Assembly: GCA_963676045.1 (NCBI GenBank)
Contig: OY780938.1
Coordinates: 1,426,001-1,490,000 of the forward strand
Direction of reading: 5' to 3'
DNA length: 64,000 nucleotides
Origin: Methanogranum sp963676045
Lineage (GTDB): Archaea; Thermoplasmatota; Thermoplasmata; Methanomassiliicoccales; Methanomethylophilaceae
Positions 1 through 8,825 of the stretch are shown here, one piece after another. Below the pieces are notes generated by a model that ran no database searches, was not told the DNA's origin, and worked only from the letters and a program-made list of their open reading frames with translations. How positions within the stretch are numbered: position 1 is the stretch's first letter; the number at the start of each line of letters is the position of its first letter. The translations under genes were made by a program, and so were the position numbers.

Positions 1-1
1 G

Positions 2-1000
2 GAGCTGAGCAATCCGGAGATCATAGGCAGTGAATTTGCAGACGGTGCAATCTCGATCAAGCAAGAATCCATTCAAGATGACATAAATTACGGCATTTCA
101 TACACCGGGTCCGCGAGAACATCTACATGGTATCTTTATTGCAACGAAGATACAGCGTATTTGATCGATAATGGCAATTATGTAAAAAGGGACTTCATAA
201 AAATAGGAACTGGATCGGCCATAGTGGTTTCAAGCACCATTATGCACATAGGGTCCTATGAGATAAAACTCGTTACGGAATCCGATGTCTACACAGATAC
301 GGTCGTCATAGATGGTGATGTGACCTCCAAATATACATGGAATTTCGTAGGTGTCGGCGGTTCAACGATATCAAGCGATGTGGTGTTGGATTACAGGTTC
401 ATGGATTATTACAGCTATTATATCGATTCAGATATTGGGAGGAAGGCCTATTCGGATGTTGCTGAATTCGCGGTGGTCACCCCGATACTCAAATCACTCG
501 AAGAGGCAATGGCCCAAGAATATGAAGTGCATTATGGAGCATTGGACCAGTATTGGTATGTCGATTACATATTATCGTTCGTGCAGGAGTGTTTCGGCTA
601 TCCTGCCTGGTCTCAATATCCGGATCTTTTCATTTATGGGCAGTATGAGTATTTCGCTTATCCGATGGAGACGATATTTCGCGACATAGGGGATTGTGAG
701 GACACATCGATACTCTGTGCGGCACTTTTTGAATCTGCGGGATACGATTCTGCCGTTGTGCTATTGTACACCGAATCTTCAGGAAAGATGATGGGGCATT
801 CCACAGCTGCAGTGAATATCGATAAGTTGGTATCCGATCATAATGTCAATTCCAATCTAAGATACTGTGAAATGACCTACGACGGCATCACATATCGTCT
901 TTGCGAGACCACGGTAAAGAGTCAACTGGCGGTCGGATACATCGAAACAAAATACATCGATAGCATGAAGTATCTTTATCCGGTCGACGTCATCGGTTGA
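2..1000 (+). CDS. Transglutaminase-like cysteine-peptidase domain protein, 5' end missing
   Basis: The frame is open from the first bases of the window, so the N-terminus lies outside it; the TTG at 161 is not a believable start. The C-terminal half carries a transglutaminase-like core: a GDCEDTS motif with the presumed catalytic Cys, GHSTAAVN with the His, and a following YRLCETTV strand that supplies the acidic position. The upstream half is beta-rich, with no other recognisable domain. Proteins of this build in archaea are usually secreted or surface-bound, which cannot be checked here because the signal region is absent. It overlaps the convergent gene downstream by 11 bp. The fold is fairly sure, the substrate unknown. 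Confidence 0.7.
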   Translation, partial: ELSNPEIIGSEFADGAISIKQESIQDDINYGISYTGSARTSTWYLYCNEDTAYLIDNGNYVKRDFIKIGTGSAIVVSSTIMHIGSYEIKLVTESDVYTDTVVIDGDVTSKYTWNFVGVGGSTISSDVVLDYRFMDYYSYYIDSDIGRKAYSDVAEFAVVTPILKSLEEAMAQEYEVHYGALDQYWYVDYILSFVQECFGYPAWSQYPDLFIYGQYEYFAYPMETIFRDIGDCEDTSILCAALFESAGYDSAVVLLYTESSGKMMGHSTAAVNIDKLVSDHNVNSNLRYCEMTYDGITYRLCETTVKSQLAVGYIETKYIDSMKYLYPVDVIG

Positions 1001-1838
1001 CAGGTGCAGAAGGAGGGAACCATTCATCATTGAAGGATTCTGCTTCGGATATCATTATCGATGAATCATCCAGTTCAATCGTCATCCTGTCCTCTCCCGC
1101 TATTGTTTTTAATCCGGTGGCATCTTCTGCCATCTGTGCCTGTTTGGACGCGCCCTCATGGATCATCACGATGCCGAGATGTATGAATATCGTGAGTTCT
1201 GGTTTAACCCTCTCTATGAACCTTATCGCATCCTCTGTGCAAAGATGGAAATTTATGCGGATGTCGAAAGGCGTTGTCACGGGCAATATCAATACACGTG
1301 AACCAACATATTGGTCTGCGATATCATTGGAATATTGTGTGTCACTCACATAGGATACAGTTCCATATTCAGTGATGAATTTGAATCCTACATTGGTCGG
1401 GTCGCTGTGGTCCGCTTTACAGATCTCCGTTCTCAAGCCATCGATATCGAGGACATCCCCAGGTTCAAAGATTATCGCCTTTTCCGCTATCCCGATATGA
1501 TGCGATGATATGCACGGACCGAGTCCAGAACTTCCTTCTAGTACGGTCTGACTGCCATATATGTGCCCTCTCTTTACCCATCCTCCGTGTGTCATGCCTT
1601 CAATCACAACCTCTGCATCGGAATAATGGTCGGGGTGTGCATGGGAGACGATGACGGAATCCGTTCTCGCCGGGTCATAGTGTATATTCTTCATCTGGGT
1701 CAATGCACCCGGTCCCGGATCGATATGTAGGTGATGGCCGCCATCATGTTCTATCAGCATTCCCCCGGTGCATCTCGTTTGATACATGGCCGAGTGTCTT
1801 CCTCCGCCCGTCCCGAGAAATGTGATCTTGAATGTCAT
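990..1838 (-). CDS. Metallo-beta-lactamase fold hydrolase, RNase Z-like
   Basis: 282 residues. The N-terminal FLGTGGG strand and the HAHPDHYSD motif (HxHxDH) around residue 65 are the metal-binding hallmarks of the MBL fold. Further metal-ligand candidates are the His in KADHSDPTN near residue 143, the Asp in YVSDTQ and the late IHLG segment. The layout resembles the RNase Z/phosphodiesterase branch, but the exosite arm of tRNase Z is not evident, so a tRNA 3'-processing role should not be assumed. It is transcribed alone, back to back with the deaminase gene that starts 79 bp away. Confidence 0.75.
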   Translation of the reverse strand: MTFKITFLGTGGGRHSAMYQTRCTGGMLIEHDGGHHLHIDPGPGALTQMKNIHYDPARTDSVIVSHAHPDHYSDAEVVIEGMTHGGWVKRGHIYGSQTVLEGSSGLGPCISSHHIGIAEKAIIFEPGDVLDIDGLRTEICKADHSDPTNVGFKFITEYGTVSYVSDTQYSNDIADQYVGSRVLILPVTTPFDIRINFHLCTEDAIRFIERVKPELTIFIHLGIVMIHEGASKQAQMAEDATGLKTIAGEDRMTIELDDSSIMISEAESFNDEWFPPSAPVNR

Positions 1839-1917
1839 GGTCGTGTAATCAATGGTAATCTATTTCGTTTTTTTCTAATTACGAAACGGTTAATACTGAT
1901 TAGAGAATTTACCAGGT

Positions 1918-3207
1918 ATGATCACCGTCATTAGGGATGTATGGATCGTAACACAGAATACTTCCAGGGACATAGTAAAGGGAGACATCGCTATAGATGG
2001 AGATTTCATTGTGCACGTAGGGGGAGTCTACAACGGTACTGGCGATATAGAGATTCAGTCACCGGGGGATATCGTCATTCCAGGATTCATCAACACCCAT
2101 TCGCATGTGGCCATGTCCGTAATGAAAGGAGTCGTTGACGACCTTTCATTTCCAGATTTCCTGAACAAGGTGTTCAAGATCGATTCGGACAGGACCGATG
2201 AAGACATCGATATCGGTACGAAGATAGGTTGCATGGAAATGATGCGCAGCGGCACAACCACATTCGTAGATATGTATTATTCAGAGGATATCATAGCCGA
2301 GGCCGTCAAGCAGACGGGTATGAGAGGGGTGCTTTGCTGGTGTGTTCTGGATCAGGAGTACACAACTCAGATCGGGAATCCTTTACAGAACTGCAAGAGA
2401 TTCCATGAGAGGTACAAAGGTCAAAGAAAGATAGTTCCAGGTGTCGGACTTCAAGGAGTCTATGTGTGCAACGAGGAGACATGCACAGCTGCCGCTGATT
2501 TTTCCCGCAAAGCTGAGTCTCCATTGACAATGCATCTGTCCGAGACAAGAGGGGAGGTCAACGACCATAAGAGGAAGACAGGCATGAGGCCTGCAGAATG
2601 GCTTTCGAGCATCGGCGTCCTAGGGCCCAATGTGATAGCCGCTCATTCAGCTTGGATGACGATGAACGAGGTGAGGCTCATGGGCGAGGCAAAGATGTCC
2701 ATAGCGTCATGTCCAGTATCCAACATGAAACTCGCCACAGGGGGAGTCGCACCGATACCGGAGTATCAAAAGTACGGCGTCAATGTGTCAATAGGCACAG
2801 ATGGAAGCACAACCAACAACAGCCTAGATATGTTCTCCGAGATGAAGATACTCGGACTACTTCAGAAATCGAGCAGATGGGACCCAACGGTGACACGTGC
2901 GCAGGAACTACTGGATTTCGCCACGATAAACGGCGCCAAGGCGATAGGCATGCAGGACCTCCTAGGCTCCATAGAGGTGGGCAAATATGCAGATCTGGTG
3001 ATATTGGATGGAAAGGCACCGAACATAAGGCCCGTCCTTAAAGACAACATCGTGGCTAACATAGTGTATTCCACATCTCCAATAAATGTCAAGACGGTAA
3101 TATGCCAAGGGGACATCATCGTATCAGACGGTGTTGTCACATCGCTATATCCGGAGGATATTCTCAATTCATCTGAGGAAATATGGAAGAGACTATGTCT
3201 GAGATGA
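1918..3207 (+). CDS. dadD: Amidohydrolase: 5'-deoxyadenosine / S-adenosylhomocysteine / methylthioadenosine deaminase
   Basis: 429 residues, usual for the MtaD/DadD deaminases of the amidohydrolase superfamily. Visible metal and substrate motifs are NTHSHVAMS (HxH) near residue 60, MHLSET near 202, AAHSAW near 240 and SIGTDGS near 295. In methanogens these enzymes deaminate 5'-deoxyadenosine, SAH and MTA to the inosine forms, recycling products of SAM chemistry; this is family knowledge and the exact substrate range is inferred. A TATA-like TTAATACTG lies about 30 bp upstream and the 5' leader is very short. The next gene overlaps its 3' end, suggesting co-transcription. Confidence 0.85.
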   Translation: MITVIRDVWIVTQNTSRDIVKGDIAIDGDFIVHVGGVYNGTGDIEIQSPGDIVIPGFINTHSHVAMSVMKGVVDDLSFPDFLNKVFKIDSDRTDEDIDIGTKIGCMEMMRSGTTTFVDMYYSEDIIAEAVKQTGMRGVLCWCVLDQEYTTQIGNPLQNCKRFHERYKGQRKIVPGVGLQGVYVCNEETCTAAADFSRKAESPLTMHLSETRGEVNDHKRKTGMRPAEWLSSIGVLGPNVIAAHSAWMTMNEVRLMGEAKMSIASCPVSNMKLATGGVAPIPEYQKYGVNVSIGTDGSTTNNSLDMFSEMKILGLLQKSSRWDPTVTRAQELLDFATINGAKAIGMQDLLGSIEVGKYADLVILDGKAPNIRPVLKDNIVANIVYSTSPINVKTVICQGDIIVSDGVVTSLYPEDILNSSEEIWKRLCLR

Positions 3208-4064
3208 CAGAAGAAGGCAATGATAGGGTCATATTCGGGTTGACCGGTTGGGAGGCTGCGAAAGAACAAGGGATGATGCATGCAGATATGCATTTCCACA
3301 CCAATTGTTCGGATTCCTACACCGATGCCAACAGTCTTTTGAAGCTCGCCCGCGAGAGGGGCACAGGTGTAGCGATAACAGATCACAATCTAATAGACAC
3401 GCTGAGGAAGATAGACCTCAAAAGGGCTGATGTCATGGTAATACCTGGCATGGAGGTAAGTACTACAGATGGACCTCATGTGCTCGTATATTTCTTCGAT
3501 ATGAATCAATTAGAGGAATTCTGGTCAAGGGAGATACGTCCTAGGTTGTGCATGCGTCCTTGGTTGGCCTTGAACGATTGTACGACCGAGAAACTGCTCG
3601 ACCTATTGGAGAAAGAGAATTGCGTCGTCTCTGCCGCACATCCGATGGGATATTTCAATTCAGACAAGGGCGTGGAGATATGCCACGTCAAAGGTCGCAT
3701 ATCGAAGGATGTGGTGGACAGGCTCGATGCATATGAGGTCATATGTAGCGGAATGAGTCACAAGAACAACCTGGATGCATTGGAAGCCGCCAACAGGCAT
3801 GGGCTCTCATACACTGGAGGTACGGATGGGCATCTCCTGTCGGAGGTCGGGAACGTTGTGACCATATGCGATTCCGATGACCTCGATGGGTTTTTGGAAG
3901 CAATAGCCAAAGGAAGGTCAAAAGTGATAGGCAGAGAGAAGACCTCCTCCGAGAAGGTCAAGATGGGGACTGCTTGTTTTTCCAAGTTCGTTGAACATGC
4001 GCCATCTTCGATAATCACGAAGGTAACTCACAACACAGGTGTTGCTTCGAGGAAGAAGCGTTGA
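3183..4064 (+). CDS. PHP-domain metal-dependent phosphoesterase
   Basis: 293 residues with the full set of PHP motifs: HADMHFHTNCSD, ITDHN, GMEVST, AAHPMGYF and a late GGTDGH. PHP proteins bind two or three metals and hydrolyse phosphoesters such as histidinol phosphate, 3',5'-bisphosphonucleotides or RNA ends; the substrate here is unknown. Three in-frame ATGs lie at 3183, 3195 and 3204. The first has a GAGG four bases upstream; the last gives a 4-bp ATGA overlap with the deaminase stop, so the start is uncertain by up to seven residues. Probably co-transcribed with the deaminase. Confidence 0.8.
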   Translation: MEETMSEMTEEGNDRVIFGLTGWEAAKEQGMMHADMHFHTNCSDSYTDANSLLKLARERGTGVAITDHNLIDTLRKIDLKRADVMVIPGMEVSTTDGPHVLVYFFDMNQLEEFWSREIRPRLCMRPWLALNDCTTEKLLDLLEKENCVVSAAHPMGYFNSDKGVEICHVKGRISKDVVDRLDAYEVICSGMSHKNNLDALEAANRHGLSYTGGTDGHLLSEVGNVVTICDSDDLDGFLEAIAKGRSKVIGREKTSSEKVKMGTACFSKFVEHAPSSIITKVTHNTGVASRKKR

Positions 4065-4076
4065 TCTCTTGCTGAT

Positions 4077-5555
4077 TCATAGTTGACCGCTGCACATCCT
4101 AGATATGCTGGTCTTCATCTTTTGCATCGTTGTCCTTTCACTGTAGGTCTTGGCGGTGTATTCCGAACAATATTCAAGGTCTTCGATGAAGGCACTTTGC
4201 ATCTTCTTGCCCACGTCCTCGGAGTAGACCATCGAATTGGTCTCGAAATTCAATTTAACGCTCCTCTCATCCAGATTTGCAGATCCGACTGTGCAATAAT
4301 ACTCATCGGCCACCATCGTTTTCGAATGTACGAATCCTCTATTGTACTCGAATATCTTGACCCCCGACCTCATCAGGACGTTGGCATAATATCTGTTGGA
4401 CCAATAGACAAAGGGATGATCTCCCACCTTTGGAATGATTATCCGGACATCAACGCCCGAATGTGCTGAGTTGCGCAATGCATCCATCAATGTCTGGTCC
4501 GGTGCCAGATATGGGGTGTGTATGTAGAGGGTATCTCTAGCATGGTTTATTATGTTCAGATACTGGATCTGTATCGGGTTCGAAGACCATACGTCAGGAC
4601 CGCCGGAGATCATCTGTATGCTTTCTTTGCCAGTCATGTCGATGTCTTCCGCATTCTTCGGATAGAATCTCGCATCCAATACCAGATCCTCTTTCGTAGC
4701 ATATCTCCAATCCGCTAAGAATCTGAACTGGGTGGCGAGTACCTCGGGACCGACTATCCTGACGGCCGAGTCCCTCCAGAATCCCAATGGTCCCTTCCCC
4801 AAGTATTCGTCGCCTATGTTGTATCCTCCCACATATGCGACCTCGCAATCGATGACAGCGATCTTACGGTGATTCCTATTGTTCTTTCTAGGGCTGAGAA
4901 GACATGTGAGCGTGCTATGGAACAGGGAATAATGCCCTCCTGCCGATATGAATTCCTTTATTTTCTTTTTTGGGCCTTTGTTGTTCCCTATCGCATCTAT
5001 CATGAGTCTGACTTCAACACCTGATTTGACGCGTTCTATCAATATGTCCATTAGCTTGTTGGAGATGTCATCATTCCTAACGATGTAATATTCAAAATTG
5101 ATGGTCTTTTTTGCATTACTGAGATCAGAAAGCAAATTTTCGAAATATTTTTCACTGACTGAAAAAAATTCCACTCCATTGCAGTTCGTGTACAGTTCGG
5201 AGCCGGCATTGCGAAGTGTACTGACCATTCTTATCTTTTCATTATTCTGTGGATTCGCAGATACTTCTTCGGCCATCATCTTATCCATTTCATTATTTAC
5301 CTTTCTTCCGACCTCTTCTTCCTGATCGCTATCATTCTTTGCTTTTTTCTTGAATGTCCTTTCTGAATAGAAGGTCTGTCCAAAGAACAGATATAGGAAG
5401 AAACCAAGGATGGGAAGCAGAATGAGTATGACAATCCAGAGGAGCATTGACTTTGGATCGCTGTTTTCCCAGAACAATAATACGAGTATCAATATGAAAT
5501 CGATAATCAATATGAAGAAAAGAATATTGTCCAGGATAAGTTCGATCAGGCCCAT
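4077..5555 (-). CDS. cls: Cardiolipin synthase-type phospholipase D family protein
   Basis: 492 residues. Two N-terminal membrane helices (about 6-28 and 38-60) match the PLDc_N region, followed by two HKD phosphatidyltransferase motifs: HRKIAVIDCEVAYVGG in the first half and HSKTMVADEYYCTVGSAN in the second. This is the plan of bacterial cardiolipin synthase, which joins phospholipid head groups at the membrane. In an archaeon the natural substrates would be ether lipids such as archaetidylglycerol, making glycerol archaeal cardiolipins; that is inferred from family and setting. It is third in a minus-strand set after two potassium-channel genes, 40 bp from the nearer one. Confidence 0.85.
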   Translation of the reverse strand: MGLIELILDNILFFILIIDFILILVLLFWENSDPKSMLLWIVILILLPILGFFLYLFFGQTFYSERTFKKKAKNDSDQEEEVGRKVNNEMDKMMAEEVSANPQNNEKIRMVSTLRNAGSELYTNCNGVEFFSVSEKYFENLLSDLSNAKKTINFEYYIVRNDDISNKLMDILIERVKSGVEVRLMIDAIGNNKGPKKKIKEFISAGGHYSLFHSTLTCLLSPRKNNRNHRKIAVIDCEVAYVGGYNIGDEYLGKGPLGFWRDSAVRIVGPEVLATQFRFLADWRYATKEDLVLDARFYPKNAEDIDMTGKESIQMISGGPDVWSSNPIQIQYLNIINHARDTLYIHTPYLAPDQTLMDALRNSAHSGVDVRIIIPKVGDHPFVYWSNRYYANVLMRSGVKIFEYNRGFVHSKTMVADEYYCTVGSANLDERSVKLNFETNSMVYSEDVGKKMQSAFIEDLEYCSEYTAKTYSERTTMQKMKTSISRMCSGQL

Positions 5556-5595
5556 GCATGTCGTTTGGTTTTATTGGGATAAATATGTTCGTGTG

Positions 5596-6045
5596 TCAGA
5601 GCTCCTTATCCGATGCCAACATGCCTTTCAATTCTCCAGATACCTTGTCGAGTTCTGATTTCAGGTCTGTAATCTCTTCATCGGTTATCTCAACGCCTTC
5701 CTCTTTGAGCTTATCGATACGATGTTTAAGATTGATGGTGATGCGCTTCTCTTTTCTGATTATCGCCCTATCTTGTATCATCTGGAGTATGCCCTTTCCT
5801 ATGACCGAGGAACACGCCAGGGTCAGAGTGCAGGCGAATATCAGGAATACAGCGGTCAGAACGCGATATTGTGGTGATACGACAACATCCCCGTAGCCTA
5901 CTGTGAAGACTGACGTAACTACGAAATACACCGAATTCAGAAGGGACCATTCTTCGAGATTGCAGTACAATATGGTACCGAACACTATGACGCCTAAGAT
6001 TATCATCGAAGCCGCGGCTATCTGGTGTACGACATCGGATGTCAT
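5596..6045 (-). CDS. Two-TM potassium channel subunit (TVGYGD filter)
   Basis: 149 residues. Membrane helix one is about residues 9-29, then a pore helix and the selectivity filter FTVGYGDVV near residue 47, then helix two (about 62-85). The C-terminal 60 residues are charged and probably coiled coil, without the RCK/TrkA Rossmann domain that gates MthK-type channels. K+ conduction follows from the filter sequence; gating is unknown. Its ATG overlaps the stop of the upstream channel gene by 4 bp (ATGA), so the two are translationally coupled and may assemble together. Confidence 0.85.
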   Translation of the reverse strand: MTSDVVHQIAAASMIILGVIVFGTILYCNLEEWSLLNSVYFVVTSVFTVGYGDVVVSPQYRVLTAVFLIFACTLTLACSSVIGKGILQMIQDRAIIRKEKRITINLKHRIDKLKEEGVEITDEEITDLKSELDKVSGELKGMLASDKEL

Positions 6046-6485
6046 TTGTCCCTCTCCTCAGCGGCGATCTTTTCAATTATCTCATCGATGATCTTCTTTG
6101 GTATGTTATTCTTCTCTGCCCACTTATATACGGCATCTTTACGTTTTTTTTCATTTGCCATACTGAGTTTCTTCAATTTTCCCTCTCTTTTTGAGTATTT
6201 GGTCAGTATCCAATTTCCCAGTATGGAAACAGATGCGAGAAATCCCGCTATTCCGAATATTATGAAGAGGGTGGTGAGCATCTTTCCCGTGTTGGTCAAA
6301 GGGTAAAGATCGCCATAGCCGATGCTGAACAAAGTCCCGACGGTGAAATAGAATGAGTCACCATATGAAAGTCCCTCTACCAGACTGAACAATAGGGTAC
6401 CCGCGATTATCAAGACGGCCATGTATGTCGATGCCATCAGCAGTCTGAAGGCGGTCTTGGACGAGGTTATGTCCTGAAAGGCCAT
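6042..6485 (-). CDS. Two-TM potassium channel subunit (SIGYGD filter)
   Basis: 147 residues with the same plan as its downstream neighbour: helix one about residues 15-36, filter FSIGYGDLYP near residue 53, helix two about 66-90, and a Lys/Glu-rich C-terminal tail with no RCK domain. The filter reads SIGYGD instead of TVGYGD, a substitution tolerated in K+ channels. It is the first gene of the channel-channel-cardiolipin synthase set. A TATA-like TTATAAATG segment lies about 20 bp upstream, suggesting a short leader. Confidence 0.85.
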   Translation of the reverse strand: MAFQDITSSKTAFRLLMASTYMAVLIIAGTLLFSLVEGLSYGDSFYFTVGTLFSIGYGDLYPLTNTGKMLTTLFIIFGIAGFLASVSILGNWILTKYSKREGKLKKLSMANEKKRKDAVYKWAEKNNIPKKIIDEIIEKIAAEERDK

Positions 6486-6628
6486 GACGGTGAATCGTAT
6501 TGTCGATTATAAATGAACGGTCATCGTCGATCATGGCCTGGTAGCCTTCAGTGATCAGTCATTCTTCATCATCGATGGTTTTAGGTCCTGTTGATATCCG
6601 GCCTCATTTTTCTAATTCTCAAATCATA

Positions 6629-6646
6629 TGGTTGAAATTGCAACCA
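6629..6646. promoter_or_regulatory. Inverted repeat, candidate operator
   Basis: TGGTTG and CAACCA arms separated by six bases lie just upstream of the TATA-like TTTAATATA (6671-6679) that would drive the small plus-strand gene following. The placement fits a regulator site. The arms are short, so this could be chance. The rest of the 195-bp gap to the channel genes shows nothing else. Confidence 0.25.
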
Positions 6647-6710
6647 AATACGACGTGTCGTTGGTAGGTATTTAATATAAATGAAAAATCTTCATTCTTG
6701 GATAGTGGAT

Positions 6711-6917
6711 ATGAACAATTCAGACAATGTTTATCGCGAGGTATTGGATCTTATGTCGAGGTTGTCAAAGGATTCGTCGCCCGAGGACATGCTCGATGGA
6801 CTGGTGAATGCTGCTGCAGACGTGATCCTGGGCATGAGTCCGAGGCCAGTCGTCACTGCACAGGAATTTTGCGACAATCTCAGGATGATCGTCGGGCAAA
6901 TGGCAGGCAATAATTAA
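6711..6917 (+). CDS. Small hypothetical protein (68 aa)
   Basis: Not recognised. The predicted product is acidic and helical, with no Cys pair, membrane segment or signal peptide. An in-frame ATG at 6681 would give 78 residues, but it sits directly against TTTAATATA, which looks like the TATA box; transcription would then begin near 6700, so the ATG at 6711, preceded by GTGGAT, is preferred. The gene lies 19 bp ahead of the acetyltransferase start and is probably co-transcribed with it. Confidence 0.5.
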   Translation: MNNSDNVYREVLDLMSRLSKDSSPEDMLDGLVNAAADVILGMSPRPVVTAQEFCDNLRMIVGQMAGNN

Positions 6918-6936
6918 GTTCTTGCAGGTGTTAAGA

Positions 6937-7560
6937 ATGTCTGTTGTTTTCAGAGATCTAAATGACGAGGATATACCTTCGATGGTCGAGATAGTCCGTC
7001 TTACATGGAATCTATCCGAGTACGATGTCACTCCCACTCAGGAACGTTTGCTCGATGAATCTTATCTTATGGGCCTCATGTCACGTTCTTCTTATATTCA
7101 GGTAGCTGAGGTAGATGGCGAAGTCAGAGGATATCTGATGGGGAGGGCTATAGGCGACGAAGTGGTGGCATCATCAGAATATAAAGAAAAGATGGATGCA
7201 GATATGAAAGAACTTTCGGGATCTGGCAATGCCGCTCTCCTGATAAGGGACATGGAGGCCATATACGAGGCCGACGAGTCCCTCATGGAGATGTGTGCGG
7301 ACCAAGGATTCGATTCAGAGCTGGTGATGTTCATCATACATCCTGATATGAAAGGAAAGGGGATCGGCCACAGGTTGTTGAACGATTTCCTCGGCCATCT
7401 GCGCTCAAGGGGATGCACCAGGATGTTCTTGTTCACGGATTGGTTCTGCGATGTCGAGGTGTATGAGCATATGGGATATGTCAAAAGGGCATCGCTCACG
7501 ATCAATCAGGGACCTGAATGCAAGGAATATCCTTTTTACATATTCAGCGCGGACCTATGA
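6937..7560 (+). CDS. GNAT family N-acetyltransferase
   Basis: About 207 residues from the ATG at 6937, chosen because AGGTG precedes it by six bases; the TTG at 6922 has no ribosome binding site. The central IHPDMKGKGIGHRLLNDFL segment is the acetyl-CoA binding motif A (Q/RxxGxG/A form), followed by a DVEVYEHMGY motif-B strand typical of GNAT folds. The acceptor substrate cannot be read from the sequence. The gene ends one base before the convergent acetyltransferase gene, so the two stop codons abut. Confidence 0.8.
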   Translation: MSVVFRDLNDEDIPSMVEIVRLTWNLSEYDVTPTQERLLDESYLMGLMSRSSYIQVAEVDGEVRGYLMGRAIGDEVVASSEYKEKMDADMKELSGSGNAALLIRDMEAIYEADESLMEMCADQGFDSELVMFIIHPDMKGKGIGHRLLNDFLGHLRSRGCTRMFLFTDWFCDVEVYEHMGYVKRASLTINQGPECKEYPFYIFSADL

Positions 7561-8124
7561 TCATCTCTTTATCGAGGCCGCAGGGTTGCCAGCATATATC
7601 GAGTTCGGAGGCACGTCCTTCGTGACGACGGATCCTGCGCCGATGATGGAGCCCTCTCCGATAGAGACCCCAGGGACGACCGTGACCCCTGCTCCGAACC
7701 AGACATCATTCCCGATCGTTATTGGTTTTCCAGCGACCCTCATGTCCCTGCGTTCCAATGGGTCCTTTGGGTGTGTGGCCGTGACAAGCTGACACCCAGG
7801 GCCTATCATCGTGTGGTCACCTATGGTTATAGTCGCAGTATCTAGGAAAGTGCATTTGTAGTTCACCAGTACGGATTTTCCTAGTTTGATGTTGAAACCC
7901 AGGTCACAATGGAAAGGGGCAAGTATGATTGTATCTGCGGGGACATCATAACATACGATCTTGGATAGGAGATGCCTCATCGCATCCCTATCCTTGAAGG
8001 ACGTGTTGTATTCCATCAACAATCTGCTGCATCTCTGTATGCCTTCGAAGTATTCTGGAAAGTCGTCATCATTGAGTCCTACCCATTCATTATCCTTCAG
8101 ACGGTCCCAAACTGTCCTTGCCAT
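7561..8124 (-). CDS. Hexapeptide-repeat O-acetyltransferase (maltose/galactoside type)
   Basis: 187 residues. An N-terminal helical cap (about 1-60, the Mac region) is followed by a left-handed beta-helix of hexapeptide repeats; the catalytic His lies in ATHPKDP near residue 117, and the C-terminal NDVWFGAGVTVVPGVSIG and IGAGSVVTKD segments are diagnostic of the Maa/LacA/NodL group. These transfer acetyl from acetyl-CoA to sugars. The in vivo acceptor, possibly a surface or nucleotide sugar, is not known. No sugar-pathway genes flank it. Confidence 0.85.
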   Translation of the reverse strand: MARTVWDRLKDNEWVGLNDDDFPEYFEGIQRCSRLLMEYNTSFKDRDAMRHLLSKIVCYDVPADTIILAPFHCDLGFNIKLGKSVLVNYKCTFLDTATITIGDHTMIGPGCQLVTATHPKDPLERRDMRVAGKPITIGNDVWFGAGVTVVPGVSIGEGSIIGAGSVVTKDVPPNSIYAGNPAASIKR

Positions 8125-8173
8125 GGAGGTTCAATCGGGCTTCCATATCATTAAGATTTCGAAGGTCCTCCGA

Positions 8174-8692
8174 TCATATGGTGGGCAATGACACTCTATC
8201 GCTAGAGTAGGATATTCCGATATACAGCGATATCAAAGCACCGAGTATGCAGAATACACCTCCAATGATGCATGTGCCGTCGCTAGCTGTTCCGAAGATG
8301 TACCTGCTTATCAGATTGCATGCGATGAACAACAGGAGCACAGATACCAATAGCATCCTTTCTTTAGACAGCAGCATGACCAGAGAGAGCATGAGGTATC
8401 CTACAGCTAGGACGATGAGGGTAAAGTCCTTGTTGGATGTCAGAGTCGCACCCGCTGCGATCAAGAACATAAGTCCATTGACGATGAACAATGCAGGAGT
8501 GATGCCTTCCTTTTTCAGAGCAAAGGAGATTATTCCGATAATTATCAAGGACATCCCTCCGAAAACCCTGAAGGATTGTATCGTGCCTATTGTGATCGAT
8601 GTCGGGGTAAAACAAAAACCTGCCAATGCAAGCATAAGGATACCTAGGATAAGATATCCCGCGGAATAGACAGGATCTAAATTTTTAGTCAT
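8174..8692 (-). CDS. Six-helix membrane protein of unknown function
   Basis: 172 residues, almost wholly hydrophobic, with about six membrane segments separated by very short loops. The pattern of a VFGGMSLIIIGIISF segment followed by a short charged loop faintly recalls the acetate/succinate transporter family (GPR1/FUN34/YaaH), but the family NPAPLG signature is absent, so no function is assigned. It is a single gene on the minus strand, 49 bp upstream of the acetyltransferase gene, and could be co-transcribed with it. Confidence 0.65.
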   Translation of the reverse strand: MTKNLDPVYSAGYLILGILMLALAGFCFTPTSITIGTIQSFRVFGGMSLIIIGIISFALKKEGITPALFIVNGLMFLIAAGATLTSNKDFTLIVLAVGYLMLSLVMLLSKERMLLVSVLLLFIACNLISRYIFGTASDGTCIIGGVFCILGALISLYIGISYSSDRVSLPTI

Positions 8693-8809
8693 GTATGGTC
8701 ATATTCTTTTTTTGATATGAATTTGATGGTACGATCGGGCAATCATATAAGACGTAACATCTTAAAAGCAAAGATTTAAAGAAGAGAAAATTAAGACGTT
8801 TCGTAAAGT

Positions 8810-8823
8810 CGGACAAACGTCCG
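8810..8823 (-). terminator. Hairpin after the Lys-rich small ORF
   Basis: CGGAC and GTCCG arms with a four-base loop begin three bases after the stop of the 26-codon minus-strand ORF. The transcript then runs into moderately T-rich sequence. A short structure, plausible as a transcript end. Confidence 0.35.
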
Positions 8824-8825
8824 AA

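Noticed and set aside
2862..3386. A 174-codon minus-strand frame across the deaminase/PHP junction
   Set aside because: Antisense to two motif-supported genes and without a start signal.
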